41,264 nucleotides of DNA from Pseudomonadota bacterium (GTDB taxonomy: Bacteria > Pseudomonadota > Gammaproteobacteria > Steroidobacterales > Steroidobacteraceae). The position numbers were made by a program, and so were the translations under genes. Location of the stretch: positions 1-41,264 of the forward strand of contig JAEZFW010000044.1 in NCBI GenBank assembly GCA_023417315.1, in the 5' to 3' direction. Under the pieces are notes generated by a model. That model made no database searches. It saw only the letters and a list, made by a program, of their open reading frames with translations, and was not told the DNA's origin. Shown here in pieces: positions 8,790 through 15,974 of the stretch (position 1 is the first letter of the stretch; every line of letters begins with the position of its first letter).

Positions 8790-8889
8790 GAATTCTCAAC
8801 GAAACGTAAAAACACATTCGCTCGGCCGCCGGTTTTACCACACGTCTCGCAGCGATAGCGTGGTCTCACGTTTTTGGCGAGGAGTCATC
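8790..8889. promoter_or_regulatory. Divergent LysR/aldo-keto reductase control region
   Basis: A 100-bp AT-richer gap between the two divergent starts, holding AACGTAAAAAC on one side and CACGTTTTTGG on the other as a loose inverted pair. LysR regulators normally bind such shared regions through T-N11-A sites. I could not single out one site. The ribosome site GAGGAG sits about 6 nt before the reductase ATG. Confidence 0.4.
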
Positions 8890-9942
8890 ATGGAATATCG
8901 CGTACTCGGTGCATCCGGATTCAAGGTCCCTGCTCTCGGCTTCGGAGCCGGGACGTTCGGCGGCAAGGGGCCATTGTTCAGCGCGTGGGGGAAGACCGAT
9001 GTAGAAGAGGCGAAGCGCCTCATCGATCGTTGCCTCGATGCGGGTGCGAATCTCTTCGACACTGCCGATGTGTACTCGGACGGCGCGTCGGAAACGATCC
9101 TGGGGACCGCGCTCAAAGGCCGCCGCGACAAAGCGATCATCTCGACGAAAATCGGGCTGCGGATGGGACCGGACCCGAACGAAGTGGGATCATCGCGCTT
9201 CCACTTGATGCGGGGAGTCGAGCGGGCCCTCGAGCGGTTGCAGACCGACTACATCGATATCCTGCAGCTTCATCAATTCGATGCGCTCACACCGGTCGAA
9301 AGCGTCATGGCGACGCTCGATGACCTGGTGAGATCCGGCAAGGTGCGATTCGTCGGCGTGTCCAACTATTCAGGATGGGAGTTGATGAAGTCGCTCGCGG
9401 CTTCGGAACGCTATGGCTATCCGCGCATCGTTGCGCATCAGGCGTACTACTCTCTGATCGGGCGCGATTACGAGTGGGAGTTGATGCCGGTCGGCGTGGA
9501 TCAGAACGTGAGCGCGATCGTGTGGAGTCCGCTGGGATGGGGACGTCTCACCGGCCGCGTGCGTCGCGGCCAGCCGTTGCCGCCCCAGAGCCGTCTGCAT
9601 GAGACCGCACATATCGGGCCGCCGGTAGAGGAGGAGCGGCTATATCGAGTCATCGATGCGATCGAGCGTATCGCTCTCGAAACGGGCAAGAGCATTCCGC
9701 AGATCTCGATCAACTGGCTGTTGCAGCGTCCGACGGTTGCGACCGTGTTGATCGGCGCTCGCAACGAAGCGCAGCTCGAAGACAATCTCGGTGCGATCGG
9801 CTGGACGCTGAGCAGCGAGCACATGCGTCGGCTCGATCTCGCGAGCGCAGTCACGCCGCCCTATCCCTACTATCCGTACTGGAATGGTCAGTTCGCGGAG
9901 CGCAATTCGCCGCGCGTGCCTGTTCACGGGCACGCTGGATAG
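8890..9942 (+). CDS. Aldo/keto reductase
   Basis: 350 residues from ATG 8890, preceded by GAGGAG. This is a (beta/alpha)8-barrel NADPH-dependent oxidoreductase. The family start MEYRVLGASGFKVPALGFGAGTF is followed by the catalytic tetrad Asp57 and Tyr62 (FDTADVYSDG), Lys87 (IISTKIG) and His128 (LQLHQFD). The cofactor-site motifs VGVSNYSGWEL, WSPLGWGRLTG and TVATVLIGARNEAQLEDNLGA are all present. It reduces aldehydes or ketones, or works in reverse. The substrate is unknown; the sequence is of the AKR11/12-like bacterial type with no signal peptide. It is probably controlled by the divergent LysR gene. Confidence 0.93.
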   Translation: MEYRVLGASGFKVPALGFGAGTFGGKGPLFSAWGKTDVEEAKRLIDRCLDAGANLFDTADVYSDGASETILGTALKGRRDKAIISTKIGLRMGPDPNEVGSSRFHLMRGVERALERLQTDYIDILQLHQFDALTPVESVMATLDDLVRSGKVRFVGVSNYSGWELMKSLAASERYGYPRIVAHQAYYSLIGRDYEWELMPVGVDQNVSAIVWSPLGWGRLTGRVRRGQPLPPQSRLHETAHIGPPVEEERLYRVIDAIERIALETGKSIPQISINWLLQRPTVATVLIGARNEAQLEDNLGAIGWTLSSEHMRRLDLASAVTPPYPYYPYWNGQFAERNSPRVPVHGHAG

Positions 9943-10245
9943 TCCCGCTCCCATGGCCTTCGGCGTGCAGGTTCAGTGCTGCACGTCGGCCGCCATCGCG
10001 CAGCAGGCTGCGCGCCCAAGTGGAAGAGAAATGTCAGACAGGATGAAGCAGGACGAAGGAGGGAAGGAGATGTGGAGTCCGCTCGTTCTGCCATCCTGTC
10101 CAAGCTCTTTGGTCCTACTTCAGGAACGTAGAAGAGCAGACATGAAATAGATCTTGCGACGAGACTGTCGCGTGCGCAGAAATTGGCTGGGCTTCTCCTG
10201 CTGGCGTAAGCTCGCGCTCCTTGCAAGTCGGAGGTGAGCACGCGC
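9943..10245. other. Gap with a GC hairpin and a short inverted repeat
   Basis: No gene seen. GCGCAG-cagg-CTGCGC at 9998-10013 could form a 6-bp hairpin downstream of the aldo-keto reductase, with no T-run. GACAGGATG near 10035 and CATCCTGTC near 10092 form a 9-bp inverted pair around a purine-rich stretch. GGAGG at 10230-10234 is the probable ribosome site of the next gene. Confidence 0.4.
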
Positions 10246-11193
10246 ATGAAAGTGGCAATTCTCGGGGCCGGGGCTCTCGGTACAATCTTGGGTGCGCATC
10301 TCGTGCGAGCCGGACACGAGGTGATCGTGCTCGCCCGCGGGCAGCGCGCGAAGACGATCGAGCGCGAGGGGCTGATCGTGCATGGGCTCATCGAGCTGCG
10401 CGAGCGCTGCACGGTGATCACGGATCCGGCGGAGCTGCGCGAAGTCGATTGTTTCGCTGTTGGCACCAAAGCTATCGACACCCTGCCGAGTTTGCAGCCT
10501 TATCGGCACGCGAAGGTCGGCACGGCGTTCTCGATGCAGAATGGCGTCGTCAAGGATGAGCTTCTCGCGGAAGTGTTTCCGAGCGCAGCGGTACTCGGCG
10601 CGATGGCGGATTTCAGCGGCGAGCTGCTCGCGACCGGCGAGGTGTTGTTCACAAGGAACGTGGGGCTGCATCTAGGCGAGCTTTCCGGCGAGATGACCGA
10701 CCGTGTCACGAAGCTCGCAAGCACGATCGACGCTGCCGGCGTGAGCTGCACGGCATACCCAAACATCAAGACTCGCGAATGGTCGAAGTTCGTGGCCTGG
10801 GCAGGACTCGTGCCGCTTGCCGCGCTCACCCGCTTGAACACCTGGCGCTATCTTACCGATGAGAACGGCGCGTGGGTCGCGGTGCAGCTCGTGCGCGAAG
10901 TCGCGCGGCTAGCGGCAGCGTTGAAGATACCGCTCATGGATCTTTCGCCATTACCCGCTAAGCTGATCGCGGAGGCATCCGACGAGGCCGCGATCCGCGC
11001 CGTGCAGGAAGTCGGCGAGCGTTTCCGCACGAATGCTTCGGAGCACCGCATGTCGACGTTGCAGGACATCGATCGCGGCACGCCGCTCGAGATCGACGAA
11101 ACAATCGGTTTTGCATTGCGACGCGGACGCGAGCTCGGCATCGCGATGCCGACGTTGGAGTTGAGCTATCGATTGATCAAGACGGGACGCTAA
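10246..11193 (+). CDS. Ketopantoate reductase family (ApbA/PanE-like) oxidoreductase
   Basis: 315 residues from ATG 10246. A GTG four codons upstream is possible but coincides with the GGAGG ribosome site. The N-terminal Rossmann fold has GAGALG (residues 7-12) for NADPH. The C-terminal all-helical domain carries the region SCTAYPNIKTREWSKFVAWA, with the Lys expected for the family, and ends with LELSYRLIK. 2-Dehydropantoate 2-reductase reduces ketopantoate to pantoate in coenzyme A synthesis. However, many paralogues act on other 2-keto acids, and there is no panB or panC nearby, so the physiological substrate is uncertain. Confidence 0.88.
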   Translation: MKVAILGAGALGTILGAHLVRAGHEVIVLARGQRAKTIEREGLIVHGLIELRERCTVITDPAELREVDCFAVGTKAIDTLPSLQPYRHAKVGTAFSMQNGVVKDELLAEVFPSAAVLGAMADFSGELLATGEVLFTRNVGLHLGELSGEMTDRVTKLASTIDAAGVSCTAYPNIKTREWSKFVAWAGLVPLAALTRLNTWRYLTDENGAWVAVQLVREVARLAAALKIPLMDLSPLPAKLIAEASDEAAIRAVQEVGERFRTNASEHRMSTLQDIDRGTPLEIDETIGFALRRGRELGIAMPTLELSYRLIKTGR

Positions 11194-11234
11194 TTGCGCG
11201 CGTGCTTGACAGCTGAGTGCTAAACGTAACCCGC

Positions 11235-11346
11235 GGGACTGCCGCTCGGAACTTGTTTCGGGACCGCTCGTAAATGCATCCATGTAGACCTGCAACGAAA
11301 ACGTCCTGTTTTCGATGCTCCCGAAACAAGTTCGAGCGGCAGTCCC
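11235..11346 (+). repeat. Palindromic dispersed element, copy 1
   Basis: 112 bp bounded by near-perfect 28-29-nt terminal inverted repeats. The left arm begins GGGACTGCCGCTCG and continues with the inner stem AACTTGTTTCGGGA. The right arm has TCCCGAAACAAGTT followed by CGAGCGGCAGTCCC. Inside is a second hairpin, CGAAAAC-gtcct-GTTTTCG. The interior (CGTAAATGCATCCATGTAG...) matches the reverse complement of copy 2. No transposase is present, so it looks like a MITE-type or REP-type element. Confidence 0.88.
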
Positions 11347-11430
11347 TAGGTGCCTCACTCCGCGTTAGGAATGGCAAGAGAGCGCGGCAGTTGTTTCCAG
11401 CGGCGTAGCGTCACGTCGTGACATCGTCAG

Positions 11431-11476
11431 AGGCGCATGGATCCCCGCCTCCACGGCGCCTCCACGGAGATGACGA
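11431..11476 (-). repeat. Decayed CCCCGC-type REP-like palindrome
   Basis: On the minus strand this reads TCGTCATCTCCGTGGAGGCG, then GGAGGCGGGGATCCATGCGCC. It resembles the widespread intergenic 'GTCATCCCCGCG-aag-GCGGGGATCCAT' palindrome and the sequence inserted in the carboxylase gene at 19320-19496. Confidence 0.55.
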
Positions 11477-11509
11477 ACGAGAATGATCCGGGCGCGGGTC
11501 ATAGCCATG

Positions 11510-11541
11510 TTCGTCGCCCTCGCGGGAGGCGAGGGTCCATC
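11510..11541 (+). repeat. REP-like palindrome, CCTCGCG type
   Basis: TTCGTCGCCCTCGCGGG followed by AGGCGAGGGTCCATC. The stem CCCTCGC/GCGAGGG is symmetric, with GTC at one side and GGTCCATC at the other. It is the same family as the in-frame insertion in the carboxylase gene. Confidence 0.6.
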
Positions 11542-11646
11542 AGGAATGGGCTTCGCGTGTGCGCAAGAGCACGCTCACTCTAAGCTGATGTCACTCGCAC
11601 AGTCGTCGCCCCTTCTTCTTCCATGTGAGGCGGAGGCGGGCACGAG

Positions 11647-11761
11647 CAGGGTTGACGCCAGGACTTGTTTCAGGAGCTTCGAAAACAGGGAACGTTTTCG
11701 TAGCAGGGCTACATGGATGTATTTACGCCCGGTCCTGAAACAAGTCCTGGCGGCAGCCCTG
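11647..11761 (-). repeat. Palindromic dispersed element, copy 2 (inverted relative to copy 1)
   Basis: 115 bp. The terminal inverted repeats (27 of 29 positions) contain AGGACTTGTTTCAGGA on the left and TCCTGAAACAAGTCCT on the right, with outer arms CAGGGTTGACGCC and GGCGGCAGCCCTG. The inner hairpin is CGAAAAC-agggaac-GTTTTCG. Relative to copy 1, two stem positions differ on both strands in a compensated way (A/T to G/C and G/C to A/T), so pairing is preserved. Confidence 0.88.
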
Positions 11762-11879
11762 CGCAGCTCAAGCCATCCACAACGCGGTCCGAGTCTTCAA
11801 CAGGTCGTGGCCGTATCGCATCGTCTCGCACGACGATGCTGGAGCACGTGTCGCTGAGCTTCACACAACGCCGATCGGC

Positions 11880-12620
11880 TCACGCTGCAATTTGCAGCCT
11901 CGAGCGATTGAGCGGAAGGTCATACGTCACCGTCGCGCCGTATGCGTCCGGTGCTTGTGGGTCGTGGCGTTTTTTGTCGAACACCAGCAGGCGAGTGCCG
12001 AGCTGGAAGCTCTCTTTCACATCGTGTGTGACCATGAAGATCGTCATGCGATTCTTCTCCCACAATCGCAGAATGATCTCGTGCATGTCTGCGGTGATGC
12101 CAGGATCGAGCGCGCCGAAGGGTTCGTCGAGCAGCAGGATCTTCGGTTGGCAGATCACCGATTGTGCGATCGATAAGCGCTGCTGCATCCCGCCTGAGAG
12201 TTGCGCTGGGTACTTGTCGCGTGCGGCATAGAGGCCGATCTCATTGAGCAGCGAGTGTGCTTTCGCTAACGCTTGCTTGCGCGCGTTACCGAACAGTCGG
12301 CCCATTACACGAGACGCGCCGAGCTCGAGTCCGAGCATGAGGTTCTGTGTCACCGTGAGATGCGGAAAGAGCGAGTAGCGCTGGAAGACAATGCCACGAT
12401 CCGGCGCAGGCTCGTAGAGCATCGGTGTGCCATCGATGACGATCTCGCCCCGAGTCGGTTTCTCTACGCCGAGCAGCATTCGCAAGAACGTCGTCTTGCC
12501 ACACCCTGACGCGCCGACGATCGTGACGAACTCACCGGCCGCGATCGTGAGATTCAAGTTCTCGAGCACGACTTGCTCGCCATACTCTTTCCACAACCGC
12601 CGAATCGTGACGACGGCCAT
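11880..12620 (-). CDS. ABC transporter ATP-binding protein of the guanidine importer
   Basis: 246 residues from ATG 12620, whose codon overlaps the permease stop (TGATG), so the two are translationally coupled. A TTG one codon upstream is the alternative. Walker A is GASGCGKTT (36-44), the Q-loop is FQRYSL, the signature is LSGGMQQR (141-148), Walker B is ILLLDEP (161-167) and the H-loop is VTHD (His199). It belongs to the nitrate/sulfonate/taurine-type importer ATPases. It is the third gene of a leftward riboswitch-controlled operon (substrate-binding protein, permease, ATPase) and would energise uptake of guanidine across the inner membrane. Function is by family plus context; the ligand is inferred from the riboswitch. 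Confidence 0.92.
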   Translation of the reverse strand: MAVVTIRRLWKEYGEQVVLENLNLTIAAGEFVTIVGASGCGKTTFLRMLLGVEKPTRGEIVIDGTPMLYEPAPDRGIVFQRYSLFPHLTVTQNLMLGLELGASRVMGRLFGNARKQALAKAHSLLNEIGLYAARDKYPAQLSGGMQQRLSIAQSVICQPKILLLDEPFGALDPGITADMHEIILRLWEKNRMTIFMVTHDVKESFQLGTRLLVFDKKRHDPQAPDAYGATVTYDLPLNRSRLQIAA

Positions 12621-13432
12621 CAAGTGATCTCCGCCCAGGGGAAGAACGAGCGCCGTGCGCGACGCAGCGCGTAGTCCATGAAGAAGGCGAGTGCGGTGAT
12701 CCAGGCGACGTACGGCAGAATCACATCCATCGCCATGTAACGCCGCACGAGAAAGATTCGATAGCCCAGCCCTTCGGTCGAGGCGATCGCTTCTGCCGCG
12801 ATCAAGAACAGCCAGGCACAGCCCAGATTGAGTCGCACCGTATCGATGAGGCGCGGCATCAGTTGCGGCAGAAACACGCGAATCGCCAACAGCCAGCTCG
12901 AGGCGCCGAGCGTTTGTGCCTTGATGAGTTGCTCGCCGGGGATCTCGCCCGCTCGCAGTGCGATGTCGCGAACCACGATAGGCGTGATGCCGATGACGAT
13001 GAGCGCGATCTTCGCGACCTCACCCAGCCCCAGCACGATGAACAGGATCGGCAAGATGGCGAGCGGCGGAATCATCCCGAACGCAGCGACGAACGGCAGC
13101 AGGAATGAGCGCACGTAGGGTACGGCGCCAATCGCAAGACCGATCGTGAGACCGAGCGCGGCGCTGATCCCAAGCGCGACGAACAGGCGCTTCAAGCTCG
13201 CGCCGGTATCGCTCCACCATAGAAGCTCGCCGCTGCGGCGATCTTCCTCGAACGCATACTTCTGAATCGTTTCGACGAAGCTGGACGGGGCGGGCAGAAG
13301 CTTGTCGTCGGGATTCTCTTGCAGGCGCGTATTCGAGCCGAGCACGTAGGCGAACGCGAGCACGATGAACGGGAGTAAGCCGAGCAGGATCGCGCCGCCT
13401 CTGCCGGGATGGAGATTGACTAGGCGAGGCAT
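12620..13432 (-). CDS. ABC transporter permease of the guanidine importer
   Basis: 270 residues from ATG 13432 (MPRLVNLHPGRGG). About six membrane helices, and the binding-protein-dependent permease motif: EIPGEQLIKAQTLGASSW, with LPQLMPRLID after it, the cytoplasmic EAA loop that contacts the ATPase. The frame stays open upstream to 13510, but that extension is translation of the hairpin repeats (MRGRVREGAS-type peptide), so the shorter start is preferred. A G-rich ribosome site (GGGAGGGGG) lies upstream and is itself part of the repeat. It belongs to the family found with 'urea carboxylase region' importers. Confidence 0.9.
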   Translation of the reverse strand: MPRLVNLHPGRGGAILLGLLPFIVLAFAYVLGSNTRLQENPDDKLLPAPSSFVETIQKYAFEEDRRSGELLWWSDTGASLKRLFVALGISAALGLTIGLAIGAVPYVRSFLLPFVAAFGMIPPLAILPILFIVLGLGEVAKIALIVIGITPIVVRDIALRAGEIPGEQLIKAQTLGASSWLLAIRVFLPQLMPRLIDTVRLNLGCAWLFLIAAEAIASTEGLGYRIFLVRRYMAMDVILPYVAWITALAFFMDYALRRARRSFFPWAEIT

Positions 13433-13439
13433 GAGGGAT

Positions 13440-13567
13440 GCCCCCTCCCTAACCCTCCCCCGCATTCGCAGGGGAGGGAACATGGCCCCCTCGCTAACCC
13501 TCCCCCGCATTCGCAGGGGAGGGAATTGGGTCCTTTCCTTGACTCTCCCCCGCTTCGCAGGGGAGAG
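13440..13567 (-). repeat. Three tandem CCCTCCCC hairpins inside the importer operon
   Basis: Three stem-loops at 13453-13478, 13498-13523 and 13543-13567. The first two are CCCTCCCC-cgcattcgca-GGGGAGGG; the third is CTCTCCCC-cgcttcgca-GGGGAGAG, again a paired change that keeps the stem. They fill the spacer between the substrate-binding-protein stop and the permease start. On the mRNA they would block 3' exonucleases or partly terminate transcription, favouring the upstream gene. Confidence 0.88.
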
Positions 13568-13570
13568 AAG

Positions 13571-13608
13571 CCGGCTGACCGCCGACCGCTAACCGCCAAC
13601 CGCTGCTC
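13571..13608. repeat. Short array of the TAACCGC word
   Basis: A single-arm array, GACCGCCGACCGCTAACCGC and onward, with a 7-nt period. It lies directly beyond the stop codon of the substrate-binding protein. The same word recurs at 14912, 15147, 26360, 37556 and 37679. Confidence 0.7.
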
Positions 13609-13613
13609 GAAGA

Positions 13614-14687
13614 TCACAGCTTTCCATCCATCGCCATCTTCGAGTAAGTCGCATCGAAGCGCATCTTGATGCTCTTCGTGTTGCCGAGCGTCTTGCCGCC
13701 GGGGAATTCGATGCCGACTGCATCCGGACTTCTCGCTCCTTCGCCGAGCAGGCCATGCTCGAAGGAGAACTTGCGTACGAGGTCCATCGTCTTGATCAGG
13801 TTCTCGCTCGTCGTGAAGGCGTGCGTTTCTTGCGGGGTCCAGAACATCTTCGTGGTCGCGAGCATGCGGTTGAATCCAGCCACATCGGTGCCGGCTGCGG
13901 CCGCCATATGCGCAAGCGCTTTCGGATCCTTCTTCGTCATGATCGCCATGGTCTCGTACCACGCGCCCGTCATCGCCTTTGCGAAGCTCGGATTGTTTTT
14001 CAAGACGTCCGTGTTGACGACCATCATGTCAATGACTTCGCCAGGGATCTGTTTCGAGTCGAAGACGAGCTGCGCGTTCGGTTGCGCGAGAATCTCACCG
14101 AGCTGCGGGTTCCAAGCGACCACAGCCTGGGTGTCATTCGCAGCGAACGCCGCGACGATGTCGGCATCCGAGGTATTGATGAGCTTGATGTCGCGCTCTT
14201 GGAGCCCGACTGTTTCGAGTGCACGTGCCAGGACATAGTGCGACACGGAGAGCTCGAGCACGTTCACCGACAGGCCCTTGATGTCGGCGAGCTTCTTGCC
14301 CTTGCCTTTCAGGACGATGCCATCGTTGCCGTTCGAAAAGTCGCCGACGATGAGCGCAGTCGAGTCCACGCCGCCCGCCGCAGGGATCGTAAGCATGTCC
14401 ATGTTCGTCATCGTGCACGCATCGAACGCGCCCGCGGTGTATTGATTGATCGACTCGACGTAGTCGTTGATCTGAGTGAGCTCGATCGTGATGCCGTACT
14501 TGTCCGCCCACTTCTTCAGGATGCCGCTTTGCTGCGCGTACTCCCATGGCATCCAACCGACATAGATGCTCCAGGCGACCTTGAACGTCTTCTTCTCTGC
14601 GGCGGACGCACCTTGTGCGAACACGGCGCAGAACAGCGCGCCGATGAGAAGCGAAGTGCGGGCCAGATTCTTGAAGTACGAACGCAT
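13614..14687 (-). CDS. Periplasmic substrate-binding protein, urea-carboxylase-region type (probably guanidine)
   Basis: 357 residues from ATG 14687 (MRSYFKNLART), with AGGAG 8-9 nt upstream. A longer start at 14714 lacks this. The signal peptide runs to about residue 28 (GASA-AEKK). The mature protein is an NMT1/SsuA-like two-lobed binding protein (FKVAWSIYVGWMPWEYAQQS, then CTMTNMDMLTIPAAGG, then QAVVAWNPQL) and closely matches the binding proteins I recall from urea-carboxylase gene clusters (TIGR03427 type). It would capture the ligand in the periplasm for the permease and ATPase downstream. The guanidine-I riboswitch in its leader is the main reason to assign guanidine rather than urea. 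The family start, middle and end are all intact. Confidence 0.9.
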   Translation of the reverse strand: MRSYFKNLARTSLLIGALFCAVFAQGASAAEKKTFKVAWSIYVGWMPWEYAQQSGILKKWADKYGITIELTQINDYVESINQYTAGAFDACTMTNMDMLTIPAAGGVDSTALIVGDFSNGNDGIVLKGKGKKLADIKGLSVNVLELSVSHYVLARALETVGLQERDIKLINTSDADIVAAFAANDTQAVVAWNPQLGEILAQPNAQLVFDSKQIPGEVIDMMVVNTDVLKNNPSFAKAMTGAWYETMAIMTKKDPKALAHMAAAAGTDVAGFNRMLATTKMFWTPQETHAFTTSENLIKTMDLVRKFSFEHGLLGEGARSPDAVGIEFPGGKTLGNTKSIKMRFDATYSKMAMDGKL

Positions 14688-14763
14688 TCCCCGTCTCCTA
14701 AGTGTAAGTGCCACTTCGAAAGCTCAGGAAGGTGCGGCCGGAGGCCGCAGCGATCCCGCGCCG

Positions 14764-14864
14764 CAAACCTCCCGGGCTTTTGTCCCGCCGTGTATCCAGC
14801 GTGTCGCTGGACTGCCTCTCTCGGACCAGCCATCGACGGATCGATCGGAACCCTAGAGGCACAT
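14764..14864 (-). promoter_or_regulatory. Guanidine-I (ykkC, subtype 1) riboswitch
   Basis: Reading the minus strand, the hallmark segments appear in order: CUCUAGGGUUCCG, then GGCUGGUCCGAGAGAGGC, then a variable hairpin (CCAGCG-acacG-CUGG), then ACACGGCGGGACAAAAGCCC and GGGAGG. CCUC at the 5' side and GAGG at the 3' side can close P1. These match the ykkC consensus that binds guanidinium. It sits about 77 nt upstream of the substrate-binding-protein ATG. The leader between them has a GCGGCC-tcc-GGCCGC hairpin (complement of 14734-14748) but no U-tract, so control may be at translation or through another platform. A CCUCC in that hairpin could pair with the aptamer's GGGAGG, which is speculative. 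Confidence 0.93.
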
Positions 14865-14911
14865 TGTTGCGAGTGAGAGGTGCAAGGTGCGTGCCGCTAC
14901 GGATGAGATGT

Positions 14912-14936
14912 GGCTAGCGGTTAGCGGTTAGCGTTA
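14912..14936 (-). repeat. TAACCGC-word array, left arm
   Basis: GCTAGCGGTTAGCGGTTAGC and onward: three copies of the 7-nt word on the minus strand. It is complementary to the array at 15147-15177. Confidence 0.75.
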
Positions 14937-15146
14937 GATGCGAGACGCACACTGGTCTGCGCACCGACGAGCGAGGCTCCGTCAGCCACGCTGCGATGGC
15001 GTTCGTGTTCAGTAATGGGGCGCTAGACGCGATTGCATGCGTCATGTCGGTGCACTCCGTGTCGCAAGAAGCACACACAGGGCAGCGACTCGGAAGGTTG
15101 CACATAGTTGGCTCGCGCTTGATTCGCGCGTATGGGCGCCTCTTTC

Positions 15147-15177
15147 CTAACCGCTAACCGCTAACCGCTAACCGCTT
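15147..15177 (+). repeat. TAACCGC-word array, right arm
   Basis: Four consecutive copies of CTAACCG/TAACCGC with an exact 7-nt period, ending about 65 nt before the UAAP2 start. Inverted relative to 14912-14936. Confidence 0.8.
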
Positions 15178-15242
15178 CTCCTTTACCGGCATGCTCTTTG
15201 CTATCTCCTCCGCATCACGTCCAAACGCGGGGAGCGCACTCG

Positions 15243-15968
15243 ATGTCGGAAGGCACGCCTTATTGGGTGCTATGGGAAGAGCATGTGCTGGCCGGCGCAC
15301 ATTGGTCCGGGCTGCTGCGTCGTGGCGTCACGATGCGTGTCATGGATGTCACGGGCGGGGCCAACGTTTCGATGCTGCTCTATAACTACGACGACCGCAT
15401 CGAGCGCTACAACATGCCGGATACTTTGAAGGCACAGCACACCGCGTATCTCACCAAAGACTTCGTGTGCTACTCGGACATGGGGCGCGTTCTGTGCTCG
15501 ATCACGGAGGACACTTCCGGATGGCACGACACGATATGCGGAGTCTCGAGTGCGTCGCTGGTGGAGGCGAAGTACGGTAAGACGCGCTATCAGGAACAAC
15601 GCAACGACTATCACAAGAACGGCTACGACAGCCTGTTGAACGAGCTCGGCAAGTATGGGCTCGGCAAACGTGACCTTGGCGCGACGATCAATCTGTTCAG
15701 CAAAGTCGTCGTTGATGAGCGCGGCGCGCTGCAGTTTCAGCCACAGCATGCGAAGGCGGGGGCGTACATCGATCTGCGCTTCGAGATGAACACACTCGTC
15801 GTACTCACGACATGCCAGCACCCGCTCGATCCGAATCCGCGATACGAACCCCGCGAGATTCATTTGACGGCATGGCAGTCGCGGCCGCCTGCGCGCAACG
15901 ATTCGTGCCGCATGAAGTGCCCGGAGAATCAGCGCGGGTTTAGGAATACAGAGATGTGGATGAGGTAG
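15243..15968 (+). CDS. Carboxyguanidine deiminase subunit (urea carboxylase-associated protein 2)
   Basis: 241 residues from ATG 15243. A start at 15198 would add 15 residues without a ribosome site. It matches the UAAP2 pattern: HWSGLLRRGVTMRVMDVTGGANVSMLLYN in outline, ERYNMPDTLKAQHTAYLT, YSDMGRVLCSITEDTSGWHDT, GKRDLGATINLFSKV and DLRFEMNTLVVLTTCQHPLDP. The conserved Cys and His in LCSITEDTSGWHD are present. UAAP1 and UAAP2 have been shown to form carboxyguanidine deiminase (CgdAB), which converts carboxyguanidine to allophanate and ammonia. It is the first gene of the enzyme operon; UAAP1, carboxylase and allophanate hydrolase follow. The last about 40 residues (after LTAWQS) are beyond the usual family end and less conserved-looking. 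Confidence 0.9.
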   Translation: MSEGTPYWVLWEEHVLAGAHWSGLLRRGVTMRVMDVTGGANVSMLLYNYDDRIERYNMPDTLKAQHTAYLTKDFVCYSDMGRVLCSITEDTSGWHDTICGVSSASLVEAKYGKTRYQEQRNDYHKNGYDSLLNELGKYGLGKRDLGATINLFSKVVVDERGALQFQPQHAKAGAYIDLRFEMNTLVVLTTCQHPLDPNPRYEPREIHLTAWQSRPPARNDSCRMKCPENQRGFRNTEMWMR

Positions 15969-15974
15969 GACTCA

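Larger units (their letters stand above)
11194..11879. other. Repeat-rich 690-bp gap
   Basis: No gene seen. It holds two copies, in opposite orientation, of a 112-115-bp palindromic element and two decayed copies of a CCTCGCG-type REP-like palindrome, each listed separately. A frame of about 124 codons at 11483 runs straight through the repeats and shows no family features. Confidence 0.6.
14865..15242. other. Divergent intergenic region of the guanidine locus
   Basis: This gap separates the leftward importer operon (with riboswitch) from the rightward enzyme operon. It contains an inverted pair of TAACCGC arrays (14912-14936 and 15147-15177) around about 210 bp without a recognisable gene. 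No second riboswitch was seen on the plus strand. GGGGAG about 8 nt before ATG 15243 is the ribosome site of the first enzyme gene. Confidence 0.6.

Noticed and set aside
10034..10100. GACAGGATG / CATCCTGTC inverted pair as a terminator or operator
   Set aside because: Only 9 bp with about 50 nt between the arms, no T-tract and no symmetry beyond the core; mentioned only in the gap entry.
11483..11857. 124-codon plus-strand frame in the repeat-rich gap
   Set aside because: It runs through the palindromic element and a REP-like repeat and has no domain-like composition.
13433..13510. In-frame N-terminal extension of the importer permease
   Set aside because: The extension is translation of the CCCTCCCC hairpin repeats (MRGRVREGAS-like), not a conserved N-terminus. 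The ATG at 13432 gives the normal family length.
14914..15105. 63-codon Cys-rich minus-strand frame in the divergent guanidine gap
   Set aside because: It ends in the TAACCGC array, has no convincing ribosome site and resembles no known family.
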